Of a stretch of 49,803 nt of DNA, positions 8,741 to 17,959 are shown in pieces (the stretch's first letter is position 1; each line of letters opens with the position of its first letter). The notes under the pieces were generated by a model. That model saw only the letters and a program-made list of their open reading frames with translations. It was not told the DNA's origin and ran no database searches. Location: contig CAYPWF010000026.1 of assembly GCA_964414345.1 (NCBI GenBank), positions 1-49,803 on the forward strand, written 5' to 3'. The DNA is from Desulfocorpusculum sp964414345 (lineage in GTDB: Bacteria; Desulfobacterota; Desulfocorpusculales; Desulfocorpusculum). A program made the position numbers and the translations under genes.

Positions 8741-10546
8741 GTGGAACCCAGGACTGTACCTGAGTTGTTTCTTGCGGCTGTTGAGAAATGGGGAAATCGA
8801 ACGGCCTTGCGCAAGAAGGAGTTCGGCCTTTGGAAGGACATCTCTTGGAATCAGTATGCCGAGCGGGTTCGTCAGGTGGCTTACGGATTGGCCGCCTTAG
8901 GATTCCAAAAGGGCGATTGTGCAGCCGTGATAGGTGAGAACTGTCCTGAGTGGGTTTTTTCAGACCTGGGCATAATGTGTGCGGGCGGGGTGACGGTGGG
9001 TATTTACACAACCAATGCGGCAGCCCAATGCGAGTACATAGTGCAGAATTGTGAGGCTCGATTCTATTTCGCCGAGAATGAGGAGCAACTGGACAAGGTT
9101 CTCTCCTTCAGAGAAAGGACCCCTTTTCTTAGGAAGATCATCGTTTGGGACATGGAGGGGCTCCACAACTTCCAGGACCCCATGGTCATGAGTTTCCAGG
9201 AGCTCTTGGAGCTAGGAAAAGAGGAGGAGACAAAGAATCCCGCGCTCTTTATGAATAGGGTTCGTTCTGTAGAGCCCGACGATCTGGCCGTCCTGATCTA
9301 CACCTCGGGCACTACCGGACCGCCCAAAGGAGCCATGTTGACGCACAAGAATCTGGTTTGGATGAGCCAGGCCATGCCGGCCGCCAACCCGATTTCCGAA
9401 AAGGACGAGTTTCTTTCCTTTTTACCCCTGTGCCACATCTTCGAGCAGCTTTTCACCGTGTTGGGCAACATAAGATTCGGGGCTGTGGTGAACTTCATTG
9501 AGAATACCGACACAGTCACCGACAACATGAGAGAGGTTTCCCCCACGGTAGCCTATGCTGTCCCCAGAATTTGGGAGAAATACTACTCAACGGTCATGAT
9601 CCGCATGTCCGATGCCACCTGGTTCAAGAGACAGGCTTTCAAGGCGGCCATGGGTTTGGGTCTTAAGCATGCCCGTTTGAAACTCTCTTACAAAAAGATC
9701 CCTTGGTCTATCAAGGTGGCTTACAGGCTGGCTTATTTGGCTGTCTTCAGAAAACTGAAAGAGAGGCTGGGCTTTGACCGGGTCCGGGTGGCCTTCAGCG
9801 GTGCAGCCCCCATCTCGCCAGACATACTGGTCTTCTTTCATGCCTTGGGAGTGCCCCTCAGGGAAGGATATGGGCAGACCGAGGGCACAGGAGTGACTAC
9901 CGTGGCCCACGGAGACAAAATCAAATTGGGAAGAGTGGGGCAGCCGCTTCCAGGCTGTGAGGTGAGATTGGCCCCTGACGGGGAGATCCTGGTGAAAAGC
10001 CCAGGGGTCTTCAAGGGCTATTACAAGAACCCGGAGGCCACCCAAGAGACTCTTCGGGAGGGCTGGCTCCACTCGGGAGATGTGGGGGAAATCGATGAGA
10101 ATGGGTTTCTCAAAATCACGGACAGGAAAAAGGACCTGATCATAACCGCAGGCGGGAAAAACATAGCCCCGCAATACATAGAGAACCAGCTCAAGTTCAG
10201 CCCTTACATAAACGATGCGGTGGTAATAGGAGATCGTAGGAAATTCTTGACATGCCTGGTTGTTATAGACGAGGAAAACGTCGTAAAGTACGCGCAAGAC
10301 CACAAGATACCTTTCACCACCTACGAAAGCCTCACGCGCAACGAGGAGATAATCAGGCTCATACAAGGGGAAGTTGACAAGGTCAACAGTGGGCTTTCCA
10401 GGGTGGAGCAGATCAAGAAGTTTACCATTCTACCCAAGAAGCTCTATGAGGAAGATGGTGAAGTCACCCCTACCATGAAAGTAAAGCGCCGTTACATAAA
10501 TGAAGCTTTCAAGGATTTGATTGAAGCTATGTACAGGGGGGGCTGA
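8741..10546 (+). CDS. Long-chain acyl-CoA synthetase (AMP-forming)
   Basis: Adenylate-forming enzyme that converts a fatty (or similar) carboxylic acid to its CoA thioester through an acyl-AMP; 601 aa, in the size range of long-chain FACS. The phosphate-binding loop is YTSGTTGPPKGAMLTH near residue 187. The adenylation core contains the EGYGQTEGTG motif, and WLHSGDVGEIDENGFLKITDRKKDLI gives the hinge and C-terminal cap. The start is GTG with GGAGGAGG about 11 bases ahead. The stop is 6 bp from the convergent livF stop. Its neighbour, a full Liv transporter, suggests uptake of a carboxylated substrate, but the substrate cannot be read from sequence. Confidence 0.93.
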   Translation: MEPRTVPELFLAAVEKWGNRTALRKKEFGLWKDISWNQYAERVRQVAYGLAALGFQKGDCAAVIGENCPEWVFSDLGIMCAGGVTVGIYTTNAAAQCEYIVQNCEARFYFAENEEQLDKVLSFRERTPFLRKIIVWDMEGLHNFQDPMVMSFQELLELGKEEETKNPALFMNRVRSVEPDDLAVLIYTSGTTGPPKGAMLTHKNLVWMSQAMPAANPISEKDEFLSFLPLCHIFEQLFTVLGNIRFGAVVNFIENTDTVTDNMREVSPTVAYAVPRIWEKYYSTVMIRMSDATWFKRQAFKAAMGLGLKHARLKLSYKKIPWSIKVAYRLAYLAVFRKLKERLGFDRVRVAFSGAAPISPDILVFFHALGVPLREGYGQTEGTGVTTVAHGDKIKLGRVGQPLPGCEVRLAPDGEILVKSPGVFKGYYKNPEATQETLREGWLHSGDVGEIDENGFLKITDRKKDLIITAGGKNIAPQYIENQLKFSPYINDAVVIGDRRKFLTCLVVIDEENVVKYAQDHKIPFTTYESLTRNEEIIRLIQGEVDKVNSGLSRVEQIKKFTILPKKLYEEDGEVTPTMKVKRRYINEAFKDLIEAMYRGG

Positions 10547-10552
10547 GGCGGA

Positions 10553-11320
10553 TCATCTCCACCTTTTTTTCCTCTTCCATCGTTGATACCCTTTGGCCGA
10601 CTGCTCTGAGCGGATGCCCAGGTAAAACTCCCTCACGTCCTGGTCCTGCATCAGAACATCTGGAGTGTTGGCCAAGACGATTCGGCCGTTTTCTAACACA
10701 AAACCAAAGTGCGCTATGCGCAAAGCCATGCGGGCGTTTTGTTCCACCAGCAGGATGGTTATGCCTTCCTGGTTCAATTCCTGAATTATGCGAAAAATCT
10801 CCCTCACCAAGATAGGGGATAATCCTAAGGAAGGCTCATCCAGCATGAGAAGTTTGGGCCTTGCCATTAGGGCGCGGCCTATGGCCAACATCTGTTGCTC
10901 CCCTCCGCTGAGGGTTCCTGCCCATTGGTTTTTCCTGGAAGCCAAGATCGGGAAGTGTCTTAGAACGCTTTGATAATCCTCCCTTATTTGAACCCTGTCT
11001 GTGCGACTGAAGGCTCCCATGCGCAGGTTTTCGTCCACAGTGAGTTCCGGGAAAACTTCCCGTCCCTCAGGAACATAAGAGATGCCCATGCGCACTATCT
11101 GCTCTGCATCCTTTCGGTCTATACGCTGGCCAGCAAACTCAATGGTGCCTTTGTCTGGCTGGTCTTCCAAAAGCCCCATGATGGTCTTAAGAATGGTTGT
11201 TTTCCCGGCACCGTTGGGACCCAGGATGGCGGCTATCTGGGCCTCCTGAACCTCCATGGATACCCCCCTGATGGCCAGGATGGGCCCGTAATAGGTCTCA
11301 ATGTTTTTAACCTTCAGCAT
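10553..11320 (-). CDS. livF: Liv-type ABC transporter ATP-binding protein LivF (cluster 1)
   Basis: Cytoplasmic ATPase subunit of a HAAT-family importer; 255 aa. Walker A is GPNGAGKTT (about 35-43), the signature is TLSGGEQQMLAIGRAL, Walker B is LLMLDEPSLGLSP and the H-loop region is ILLVEQNARMALRIA. The C-terminal tail after residue 240 is unusually basic (GYQRWKRKKRWR). Its start overlaps the end of livG by 14 bp. Last gene of the livM-livH-SBP-livG-livF unit. Confidence 0.93.
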   Translation of the reverse strand: MLKVKNIETYYGPILAIRGVSMEVQEAQIAAILGPNGAGKTTILKTIMGLLEDQPDKGTIEFAGQRIDRKDAEQIVRMGISYVPEGREVFPELTVDENLRMGAFSRTDRVQIREDYQSVLRHFPILASRKNQWAGTLSGGEQQMLAIGRALMARPKLLMLDEPSLGLSPILVREIFRIIQELNQEGITILLVEQNARMALRIAHFGFVLENGRIVLANTPDVLMQDQDVREFYLGIRSEQSAKGYQRWKRKKRWR

Positions 11321-12095
11321 GAACCTCTTCCTCTCCCAAATAGGCCTTCAGCACCTCCGGATGCTGCTGAATCTCCTCAGGACTCCCCTCTGCGATCACC
11401 CTGCCGTAGTTCAGGGCCAGGATCCTGTCCGAGATGTCCATGATGAGGTTCATGTCGTGTTCCACAAGCAGTATTGTCACCCCGTACAGATCCCTTACAT
11501 CCCGGATCCAGAACATGAGGTCCCCTTTTTCTTCCACGTTCATCCCGGCTGAAGGCTCATCCAAGAGCAGTAACTTGGGCTCCATGGCCAAAGCCCTGGC
11601 AAGTTCCACACGCTTCTGAATTCCGTAAGGCAGGCTGGCCACAGGCCTGTTCCGGGCAGACTGCAGCTCTAGGAAATCTATGACCTTCTCCACATATGCC
11701 CTATGAGAGACTTCCTCCCGAGCAGCCCTTGATCCCCTCCAGAGCATGGCAGCTCCCGCCCAAACCCCGCTTCTCATGTGCACATGACGGCCCAGCATGA
11801 GATTGTCCAGGGTGGACATGTGGGAAAAAAGCTCTATGTTCTGGAAAGTGCGGGCCACTCCCAGCTTGGCTATCAGGTGGGGCTTAAGACGTGTGATATC
11901 CTTTCCTGCCAGGGCTATTCTTCCTGAATCAGGCCTGTAAAGCCCACTGATGCAATTAAAAATGGTTGTCTTGCCGGCCCCGTTGGGTCCTATGATGGAG
12001 TATATGGAGCCCTCCTCCACCGAGAAGCTAACACGATCCAAGGCTCTCACCCCACCAAAAGAAAGAGCCAGCTTTTCAACTTCCAAATAGGCCAT
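11307..12095 (-). CDS. livG: Liv-type ABC transporter ATP-binding protein LivG (cluster 1)
   Basis: Second ATPase subunit of the importer; 262 aa. Walker A is GPNGAGKTTIFNCISG, the Q-loop region is GVARTFQNIELF (typical of LivG), the signature is SLPYGIQKRVELARAL and Walker B is LLLLDEPSAGMN. The H-loop is VTILLVEHDMNLIMDIS. The LivG-type insertion after the Q-loop (HVHMRSGVW...) is present. It is preceded by an intercistronic hairpin after the binding-protein gene. Confidence 0.93.
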   Translation of the reverse strand: MAYLEVEKLALSFGGVRALDRVSFSVEEGSIYSIIGPNGAGKTTIFNCISGLYRPDSGRIALAGKDITRLKPHLIAKLGVARTFQNIELFSHMSTLDNLMLGRHVHMRSGVWAGAAMLWRGSRAAREEVSHRAYVEKVIDFLELQSARNRPVASLPYGIQKRVELARALAMEPKLLLLDEPSAGMNVEEKGDLMFWIRDVRDLYGVTILLVEHDMNLIMDISDRILALNYGRVIAEGSPEEIQQHPEVLKAYLGEEEVHAEG

Positions 12096-12115
12096 GACAC
12101 GACCGCCGTTAAGCT

Positions 12116-12138
12116 GAGGAGGGCTGGGGGCCCTCCTC
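12116..12138 (-). promoter_or_regulatory. Intercistronic hairpin after the SBP gene (cluster 1)
   Basis: GAGGAGGGC (12116-12124), loop TGGGG, GCCCTCCTC (12130-12138): a perfect 9-bp stem in the 56-bp gap between the substrate-binding gene and livG. There is no U-tract. Such hairpins often protect the upstream binding-protein mRNA from 3' decay or partly attenuate the downstream genes. Confidence 0.55.
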
Positions 12139-12151
12139 CAGTGGTTTTCAC

Positions 12152-13330
12152 TTACTTGGTGATGGTTATCCAGTCAGTTAGCAGCTCCAAGTTGCCGTCG
12201 TCCTTTACTTTCGCGATCTTCACACTCTTGGCCCCAAGGTGATCAGTCGGGGTATAGGTCAGGGGAGGTCCAATGCCTTTCCAGTCCTTGAGCGTCTCCA
12301 AAGCCGCGATCAGCCCCTCTGGGGTGAGGTTTTTCCCGGCCCGCTTAAGGCCCTCCACCAAAGGCTCTGCCCAGATGATTCCGGCATAGTAAAAGGTGCC
12401 CCAACGCTCTTTGGGAGCGTATTTCTGCCAGGCCTGCCTGTATTTGACCATTAGAGGATGATCTGAGTCAGGAAGCTCCCCAAAGCTTGCAACTATAACC
12501 CCCTTCCAGAGGCCTTTTGTAACCTCGTACATGAGGGGAGCATCTGAGAGGGTGCTGCTGGAGATCCATTGGGGAGCAAAACCTATTTTGGCCGCTTCCC
12601 CCAGGATAATGGCAGCGTGTTTGGGGAGCAGATACATGATTACCACGTCCGCCCCAGACTCTTTCAGCTTGAGAGCGTGGGAGCTCAGATCCGTATCAGG
12701 CACCTCCACCGATACCCTGGCGGCCAGCTCCATGCCTTTCTCTTTCATGTATTTTTCCACACCCTCCAGGCCGTCCTTTCCATAGTCATCGTTCTGATAA
12801 AAAACAGCGATCTTTTTCCTACCCATCTTTTCCACGGCATACTGTGTAAGCAGGTAAGCCTCGTCCACGTACAGAGGATACACCGCAAAGATATACTTCT
12901 GGAAAGGCCTAGACCAGTGTTTGTTCCCTGTGGAAGGGGAAACCCAGACCACCTTGTTTTCGCTCAAGTCGTCCCTAACAGCCATGCCGGGGGCGGTTCC
13001 CACGCCGCCCACCACGGCAAACACCCCTATCTGATTTATGAATTCCTTTCCTATGGCCTTGGTCTTGGCTGGGTTGTACGCATCATCCCGAAGGTAGTAC
13101 TCTATCTTCCTGCCGTGTATCCCCCCCTCGTCATTGATGAGTTTGAAGTAAAGGTCAGTCCCCCTGGCCACAGCCCCCCAAGCTGCCGCAGGACCTGTTT
13201 GAGGACCCCACTGCCCTATTTTGATGGCCTTGTCTGTAACTCCCCTAACCTTGTCAGCTGCCCCAGCCCAAGCGGCCATCAGGCAAAAACCCACCACAAC
13301 CACGCAAGCGATTCCTATTGATCTCTTCAT
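12152..13330 (-). CDS. Periplasmic substrate-binding protein, Leu/Ile/Val-binding family (cluster 1)
   Basis: Type I periplasmic-binding fold protein that delivers ligand to the LivHM permease; 392 aa. An N-terminal Sec signal (MKRSIGIACVVVVGFCLMAAWAGA) is cleaved after AGA. It is followed by the family start IKIGQWGPQTGPAAAWG and lobe elements such as YYLRDDAYNPAKT and KIAVFYQNDDYGKDGLEGV. Liv-family proteins of this type bind amino acids, amides, or aromatic and other carboxylates. The nearby acyl-CoA ligase makes a carboxylate plausible, but that is inference. Confidence 0.9.
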   Translation of the reverse strand: MKRSIGIACVVVVGFCLMAAWAGAADKVRGVTDKAIKIGQWGPQTGPAAAWGAVARGTDLYFKLINDEGGIHGRKIEYYLRDDAYNPAKTKAIGKEFINQIGVFAVVGGVGTAPGMAVRDDLSENKVVWVSPSTGNKHWSRPFQKYIFAVYPLYVDEAYLLTQYAVEKMGRKKIAVFYQNDDYGKDGLEGVEKYMKEKGMELAARVSVEVPDTDLSSHALKLKESGADVVIMYLLPKHAAIILGEAAKIGFAPQWISSSTLSDAPLMYEVTKGLWKGVIVASFGELPDSDHPLMVKYRQAWQKYAPKERWGTFYYAGIIWAEPLVEGLKRAGKNLTPEGLIAALETLKDWKGIGPPLTYTPTDHLGAKSVKIAKVKDDGNLELLTDWITITK

Positions 13331-13439
13331 GCCGGTGCCCCTCCCTTCGACTTTGGGTCCAGAAACCGATGAACCGAATCACCCCTCAGTTGGCTTCCCC
13401 ACTCGACCCGGTTTCCCACCTCCTTTCAACCTTGAGAGT

Positions 13440-14330
13440 TTATACTTTCTTCACGTAGTGGCGGGCCAGAAGCCCGCTGGGCCTCACACACAGGACCAAC
13501 ACAATGATGGCGAAAGCCACCACAGATTTGAACTCTAGCGAGACATAGCCTCCGAAGAGGTTTTCTATTATGCCCACCATCTCAGCCCCCAGAACTGCAC
13601 CCGGCAGACTGGTCATGCCCCCCATTACAGCCCCGGCAAAGGCCTTCATCATGGGATCCATCATCATATTCACATCCAAGGGGTAGGTGGAAGCTATCAA
13701 AATACCGGCTATCGTGCCAATGAGGGAACTTAGGGCCCAGGTGAAAGAGAGAATCCTCTTGGTTCTAATGCCCATTATCCTGGCAGCCATCTGATTTTGC
13801 TGGGTGGCTTTCATGGCCACTCCCAACTTGGTGTACTTGAAGAACAGGAAAAGCAGCCCCATGATGCCCAAGGCTATGGAGAAAATCCATACGCTTATCT
13901 TGCTTACGGCCACTTCACCAAAGTGATATACCTCTATGTTCGAGATGGGAAATGGAAGAGCTCTCTGATCAGGCCCCCATTTCCAGCCGGCCAGCCCGTA
14001 AAGTATCATTTCAAAACCCAAAGTTATCACGATTAATCCCAGTACAGTGGGATCCTTGGCAGGTCTCAAAAACAAGAACTCCACCGCTATTCCCAGAGCC
14101 ATTGCAAAGACAAGTGTAGCAGCCACTGCCCAACCGAAAGGCGCCCCTTGTTCAGTTAGCAGGTTAAAGGCCACGAAGGTGGAAAGCATGGCCATTTCCC
14201 CCTGGGCGAAGTTCAACACCTCAGAGGTCTTGTAAATGATGACCATGGCCAAGGCTATGAGAGCATAGCAGGCCCCTATGGCCAGTCCGCCAACTATCAA
14301 CTGGGACAGCATCTTAGCTCCCCTCCGCAA
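13440..14330 (-). CDS. livH: Liv-type ABC transporter permease LivH (cluster 1)
   Basis: Integral membrane permease subunit; 296 aa with about eight hydrophobic segments. Family marks are the start LIVGGLAIGACYALIALAMVIIYKTSEVLNFAQGEMAML, the EAA-like loop region AMKATQQNQMAARIMGI and the end GGMTSLPGAVLGAEMVGIIENLFGGY. It follows livM by 21 bp. Confidence 0.93.
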   Translation of the reverse strand: MRRGAKMLSQLIVGGLAIGACYALIALAMVIIYKTSEVLNFAQGEMAMLSTFVAFNLLTEQGAPFGWAVAATLVFAMALGIAVEFLFLRPAKDPTVLGLIVITLGFEMILYGLAGWKWGPDQRALPFPISNIEVYHFGEVAVSKISVWIFSIALGIMGLLFLFFKYTKLGVAMKATQQNQMAARIMGIRTKRILSFTWALSSLIGTIAGILIASTYPLDVNMMMDPMMKAFAGAVMGGMTSLPGAVLGAEMVGIIENLFGGYVSLEFKSVVAFAIIVLVLCVRPSGLLARHYVKKV

Positions 14331-14351
14331 TCCTCTGACCAGCCTGACTCC

Positions 14352-15401
14352 TTAAAACGGCCAGGTACGCCAGTAACGTTTTGTCCTTATCCAAAATCCG
14401 TAGAGCCCCAGGGGCTCGAACATCACTATGAGGACCATGATCAGGCCGATTATTATGTTTTGTAGATTGGCCATCCCGCCCACGTTGAACCAACGCTCTG
14501 AAATATCAACTATCCAGGCACCCACGAGCCACATGTCCTGAACTGAAGACAACCTTATCTGCAGGTAAGTGAGAAGCATGGCCCCGGCAATTGATCCAGG
14601 AATGGATCCCAACCCGCCCACCACCACCATGCCCAGAAACACTATGGAGAGCATCAGGTTGAAGTTCTCCGGGGAAATAAACCCAAGCACAAAGGCCATG
14701 AGCCCGCCTGCAATACCTGTGTAAAAAGCACTTATGGCAAAGGCAAGGGTCTTGTAATAGGTTAGATTCACGCCCATTGTCTGGGCGGCTATGTCACTGT
14801 CACGAATGGCAATGAGTGCCCTTCCTACCCGCGTGTTGACCAGGTTGCGAGCTCCCACGGTCATGATCACGGTTACAGCCATGATCAAGTAGTAGATCTG
14901 CGTGTCAGAGCCCAGCTCCAAGCCTAGAAGCTTGAGCTTGGGGATGTCCAGCCCCATGCGCCCCCCCAGGAAGGACCAGTGTCCCACAAACTGAGTCACG
15001 GCCATCCCAAAGCCCATGGTGGCTATGGTCAGGTAGGGGCCTTCCAGTCTGAGTGCCGGAAGCCCCACCAGGAAGCCGAACCCAGCCGAGAGGAACCCCC
15101 CTGCGGGGAGAGCCACCAGAAAAGGCAAACCGTACACCTTGTAAAGCATGGCACAGCCATACGCCCCGATGGCGAAAAAACCTGCATGCCCCAGGGAAAT
15201 CTGACCCGTGTAACCTATGAGGATGTTCAGGCCCAGGGCCACTATGGCGTGGATGGCCATAAGATTGAAAAGGTAAGCGTAATAATGCCCCCCCAACATG
15301 GGGAACAAACCCAAGGCGAGCAAAAACAAGATCGTCCAAAAGACTTGGACTTTGCTGTCGAAAAGTCGGATGTCCTCATAGTAGTCCCGCTTCATGTCCA
15401 T
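14352..15401 (-). CDS. livM: Liv-type ABC transporter permease LivM (cluster 1)
   Basis: Second permease subunit, 349 aa, first gene of the cluster. It shows the LivM core HAIVALGLNILIGYTGQISLGHAGFFAIGAYG, the EAA-like loop RVGRALIAIRDSDIAAQTMGVNL and the terminal VVGGLGSIPGSIAGAMLLTYL. The N-terminal 35 residues are charged and cytoplasmic. A promoter with a TTGACA -35 lies upstream, next to a solitary repeat hairpin. Confidence 0.93.
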   Translation of the reverse strand: MDMKRDYYEDIRLFDSKVQVFWTILFLLALGLFPMLGGHYYAYLFNLMAIHAIVALGLNILIGYTGQISLGHAGFFAIGAYGCAMLYKVYGLPFLVALPAGGFLSAGFGFLVGLPALRLEGPYLTIATMGFGMAVTQFVGHWSFLGGRMGLDIPKLKLLGLELGSDTQIYYLIMAVTVIMTVGARNLVNTRVGRALIAIRDSDIAAQTMGVNLTYYKTLAFAISAFYTGIAGGLMAFVLGFISPENFNLMLSIVFLGMVVVGGLGSIPGSIAGAMLLTYLQIRLSSVQDMWLVGAWIVDISERWFNVGGMANLQNIIIGLIMVLIVMFEPLGLYGFWIRTKRYWRTWPF

Positions 15402-15453
15402 GGCCTGAGGTTCCCCCTCTCAATGCCCGGCCTTTAGAGAAAACGGCAAGAAC

Positions 15454-15482
15454 ATGTATCAAAATCGACCCTTCTCTGTCAA
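15454..15482 (-). promoter_or_regulatory. Possible promoter of Liv cluster 1
   Basis: On the minus strand TTGACA (15477-15482), a 17-bp spacer and ATACAT (15454-15459), or GATACA with 16 bp. The -35 is perfect and the -10 weak. It lies about 55 bp before the livM start and 8 bp from the repeat hairpin at 15491-15529. Confidence 0.45.
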
Positions 15483-15490
15483 GCAACAGA

Positions 15491-15529
15491 TAACCCGCAT
15501 TATTCACGATGAGTGGATAATGCGGGCTA
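15491..15529 (+). repeat. Repeat E: solitary left-end hairpin of the dispersed element
   Basis: A 39-bp near-palindrome with arms TAACCCGCATTATTCAC and GTGGATAATGCGGGCTA and a short loop. It is the same left end as the longer copies at 23.5, 33.4, 40.9 and 47.2 kb, without the remaining 155 bp. It lies 6 bp past the tsaC stop and just upstream of the livM promoter, so it may act as a bidirectional hairpin terminator between the two units. Confidence 0.75.
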
Positions 15530-15535
15530 GTTTTC

Positions 15536-16186
15536 TTAGTCCCGTTTGTGAGCTGTTTCTGAAAAATCCGGGCTTAGGGGCACAACCTCCATCAGCTCCT
15601 CTCTAGAGACAGCTCCCGCTCTTAAGATCTTGAAAGGACTTACTGTACAGTCCAGAACAGTGGAAGCCAGACCTCCCGAGAGTCTCCCCCCATCCAAGAC
15701 TCCATCCACGCTTCTCAAGATCAGCTCTGGTATCTCTTCCAAGAAAGTGGCAGGAGGTTTTCCCGAGAGGTTTGCGCTGGTGCCCACCACCGGGGCCCCC
15801 ACCTCTTTTACCAGGGCCTGGGCCAAAGCGTTAGGACTCCAGCGTACCCCTACCCCTTTCCCACGGCCTGTCAAAGCTTCGGGAAGACCTTTTGTAGCCC
15901 GAAGCACAAGGGTCAAAGGACCAGGCCAGAACTTCTTTATAAGCTCCTCCACCTCCGCAGGAATCTGCTCCACAAGATCCGCCAACCTGCCCGGCCCGTC
16001 TACAATACATAGTAAAGGGGCCCCATGAGCCCTTGCCTTGATTCGGTATATGCGGCCCAAAGCCGACCTGCACATGCAATGGGCACCCAGGGCATAGAAG
16101 GTTTCGGTTGGAAACACCACCACCCCCCCCTGGAGAATCCTCTCGGCGGCTCTTCTCACATTCTCCATAGAATCCTTTGGACTCAC
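15536..16186 (-). CDS. tsaC: Threonylcarbamoyl-AMP synthase (Sua5/YciO/TsaC family)
   Basis: Makes L-threonylcarbamoyl-AMP from threonine, bicarbonate and ATP, the first step of t6A37 tRNA modification; 216 aa. The YrdC-type domain fills the protein: GGVVVFPTETFYALGAH near the N-terminus, RIYRIKARAHGAPLLCIV (the KxR...PL motif), PGPLTLVLRA and VGVRWSPNALAQAL, then PVVGTSANLSGKPP. The C-terminal Sua5 domain is absent. A YciO paralogue of less certain role cannot be excluded. The start overlaps purE by 4 bp. Confidence 0.87.
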   Translation of the reverse strand: MSPKDSMENVRRAAERILQGGVVVFPTETFYALGAHCMCRSALGRIYRIKARAHGAPLLCIVDGPGRLADLVEQIPAEVEELIKKFWPGPLTLVLRATKGLPEALTGRGKGVGVRWSPNALAQALVKEVGAPVVGTSANLSGKPPATFLEEIPELILRSVDGVLDGGRLSGGLASTVLDCTVSPFKILRAGAVSREELMEVVPLSPDFSETAHKRD

Positions 16187-16683
16187 TCTGAAGTCTCCAG
16201 CCGGACCGCCTTCTCTTCGATGGACCGCACGGCATCCTGCCTCATTTGTCTAAGCCTCTCCTGAATCCCATAATCCTCCAGTCCCAGGATCTGGGCAGCC
16301 AGTATTCCTGCATTTCTGGCCCCAGCCTTCCCGATAGAGACCGTTGCCACTGGCACTCCAGGAGGCATTTGCACAGTGGAGAGCAAGGAATCAATTCCTT
16401 TTAACGGAGAGGAGTCTATGGGGACACCTATTACGGGCAGAATGGTATGGGCCGCCAAAAAGCCTGCCAGGTGGGCTGCGGCACCCGCCCCTGCTATGAT
16501 GACTTTGATTCCCTGCTGTTGAGCCTGCTGTGCCAACCCAATGGCCCGAGCCGGGCTTCTATGAGCCGAAGCCACGGTCATCTTGCAGGGTATGCCCAAA
16601 CTGGAAAGGGCCTTGCGAGCCTCCTCCATGACCGGCAGATCTGAGTCGCTTCCCATCACAATGAGCACAACAGGTTTGCTCAC
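16183..16683 (-). CDS. purE: N5-carboxyaminoimidazole ribonucleotide mutase PurE
   Basis: Converts N5-CAIR to CAIR in purine synthesis; 166 aa, the usual class I length. Motifs are VIMGSDSDLPVMEEA near the N-terminus, VASAHRSPAR, which carries the catalytic histidine, and IAGAGAAAHLAGFLAA. It follows purD by 4 bp and overlaps tsaC, so it is part of a purD-purE-tsaC unit. A PurK partner is not in this window. Confidence 0.94.
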   Translation of the reverse strand: MSKPVVLIVMGSDSDLPVMEEARKALSSLGIPCKMTVASAHRSPARAIGLAQQAQQQGIKVIIAGAGAAAHLAGFLAAHTILPVIGVPIDSSPLKGIDSLLSTVQMPPGVPVATVSIGKAGARNAGILAAQILGLEDYGIQERLRQMRQDAVRSIEEKAVRLETSE

Positions 16684-16687
16684 CCCT

Positions 16688-17959
16688 TCACCTCCTGAGA
16701 GCCTTTTGCCCTATGTCTTTTCTGTAATGAACCCCTTCCCAGTTGATCTTCTCCACTGCTTTGTAGGCCTTCTCTATGGCCTCGGCCACCTGCTGGCCTC
16801 GAGCCGTCACCCCCAAGACCCGCCCTCCGTCGGTCAAAAATCGACCATTCTCCCACTTCGTGCCAGCATGGAAGACCACCACCCCCTCCATGGACTCTGC
16901 CTCATTCAAACCGGATATGATCTTGCCCTTTTGGTATGGGCCTGGATACCCGCCCGAGGCCATCACCACACAAACGGCAGCTCCATCTTCCCAAACAGGA
17001 TTAATCTTAGCCAAGCCTCCCTCTAAGGCCGCAAGCAGAAGAGGAACAAGATCGCTTTTTAAGCGGACCAGAAGGGGCTGAGCCTCAGGGTCACCCAGCC
17101 TGACGTTGAATTCCAAAACCTTTGGCTCCCCTTTTGAGATCATCAGCCCCGCATATAGTATTCCCTTGTAAGGCCTCCCTTCCTGGGCCATGGCCTTTAC
17201 AGTGGGCAGCATGATGTCTTCCATCAGGCGTTTGGCCAGGGAATCGGTTATCACAGGGGCCGGGCTGTATGCTCCCATACCCCCTGTGTTGGCTCCCTTG
17301 TCATTGTCAAAAACAGCTTTGTGATCCTGGGCCGCAGGGAAAGGAACCACTGTTTCCCCATCCGTGATGGCAAGGAATGAGGCCTCTTCCCCCTCAATAC
17401 AATCCTCTATCACTATCTTCTCACCGGCTTGGCCGAAGCTTCTCCTGACCATGATCTCCTCTATGGCCTTGTACGCCTCCTCCAAACTGCGGCAAACAAA
17501 AACCCCTTTCCCCGCGGCAAGCCCGTCGGCCTTAAGCACCAGCGGGACCCCTTTGCTCTTGACATAATTGCGGGCCTCCTCAGGTTCCCGGAAGATCTCG
17601 AACTGGGCTGTAGGGATCCCGTATCGTTTCATGAGCTGTTTGGCAAAGGACTTACTTCCCTCAAGGATTGCAGCCTTGCTGCTCACCCCAAAGATGGGAA
17701 GTCCCTCTTGCTGAAAACGCTCGGTGATTCCCTTCACAAGGGGCTCTTCTGGTCCCACCACGGTAAGGTCTATTCTTTCCCTGCGAGCAAATTCAACCAG
17801 CTCCTGCAAGTCCCCGACCCCTATGGGCACGCATCGTGCATGCCTGGCAATGCCGGCGTTGCCGGGAGCGCAATATACCTCCTTAACCAAAGGGCTCTGC
17901 CTGATCTTCCAGACCAAAGCATGCTCCCGACCACCCCCACCCACCACAAGCACTCTCAT
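16688..17959 (-). CDS. purD: Phosphoribosylamine-glycine ligase PurD
   Basis: ATP-grasp ligase joining phosphoribosylamine to glycine in purine synthesis; 423 aa, normal size. The N-terminal domain starts MRVLVVGGGGREHALVWKI. The family motif FGVSSKAAILEGSKSFAKQ precedes the ATP-grasp core (KADGLAAGKGVFVC, HKAVFDNDKGANTGGMGAYSPAP), and the C-terminal lobe has LEFNVRLGDPEAQPLL. It starts 258 bp after the IMP cyclohydrolase stop. Confidence 0.96.
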   Translation of the reverse strand: MRVLVVGGGGREHALVWKIRQSPLVKEVYCAPGNAGIARHARCVPIGVGDLQELVEFARRERIDLTVVGPEEPLVKGITERFQQEGLPIFGVSSKAAILEGSKSFAKQLMKRYGIPTAQFEIFREPEEARNYVKSKGVPLVLKADGLAAGKGVFVCRSLEEAYKAIEEIMVRRSFGQAGEKIVIEDCIEGEEASFLAITDGETVVPFPAAQDHKAVFDNDKGANTGGMGAYSPAPVITDSLAKRLMEDIMLPTVKAMAQEGRPYKGILYAGLMISKGEPKVLEFNVRLGDPEAQPLLVRLKSDLVPLLLAALEGGLAKINPVWEDGAAVCVVMASGGYPGPYQKGKIISGLNEAESMEGVVVFHAGTKWENGRFLTDGGRVLGVTARGQQVAEAIEKAYKAVEKINWEGVHYRKDIGQKALRR

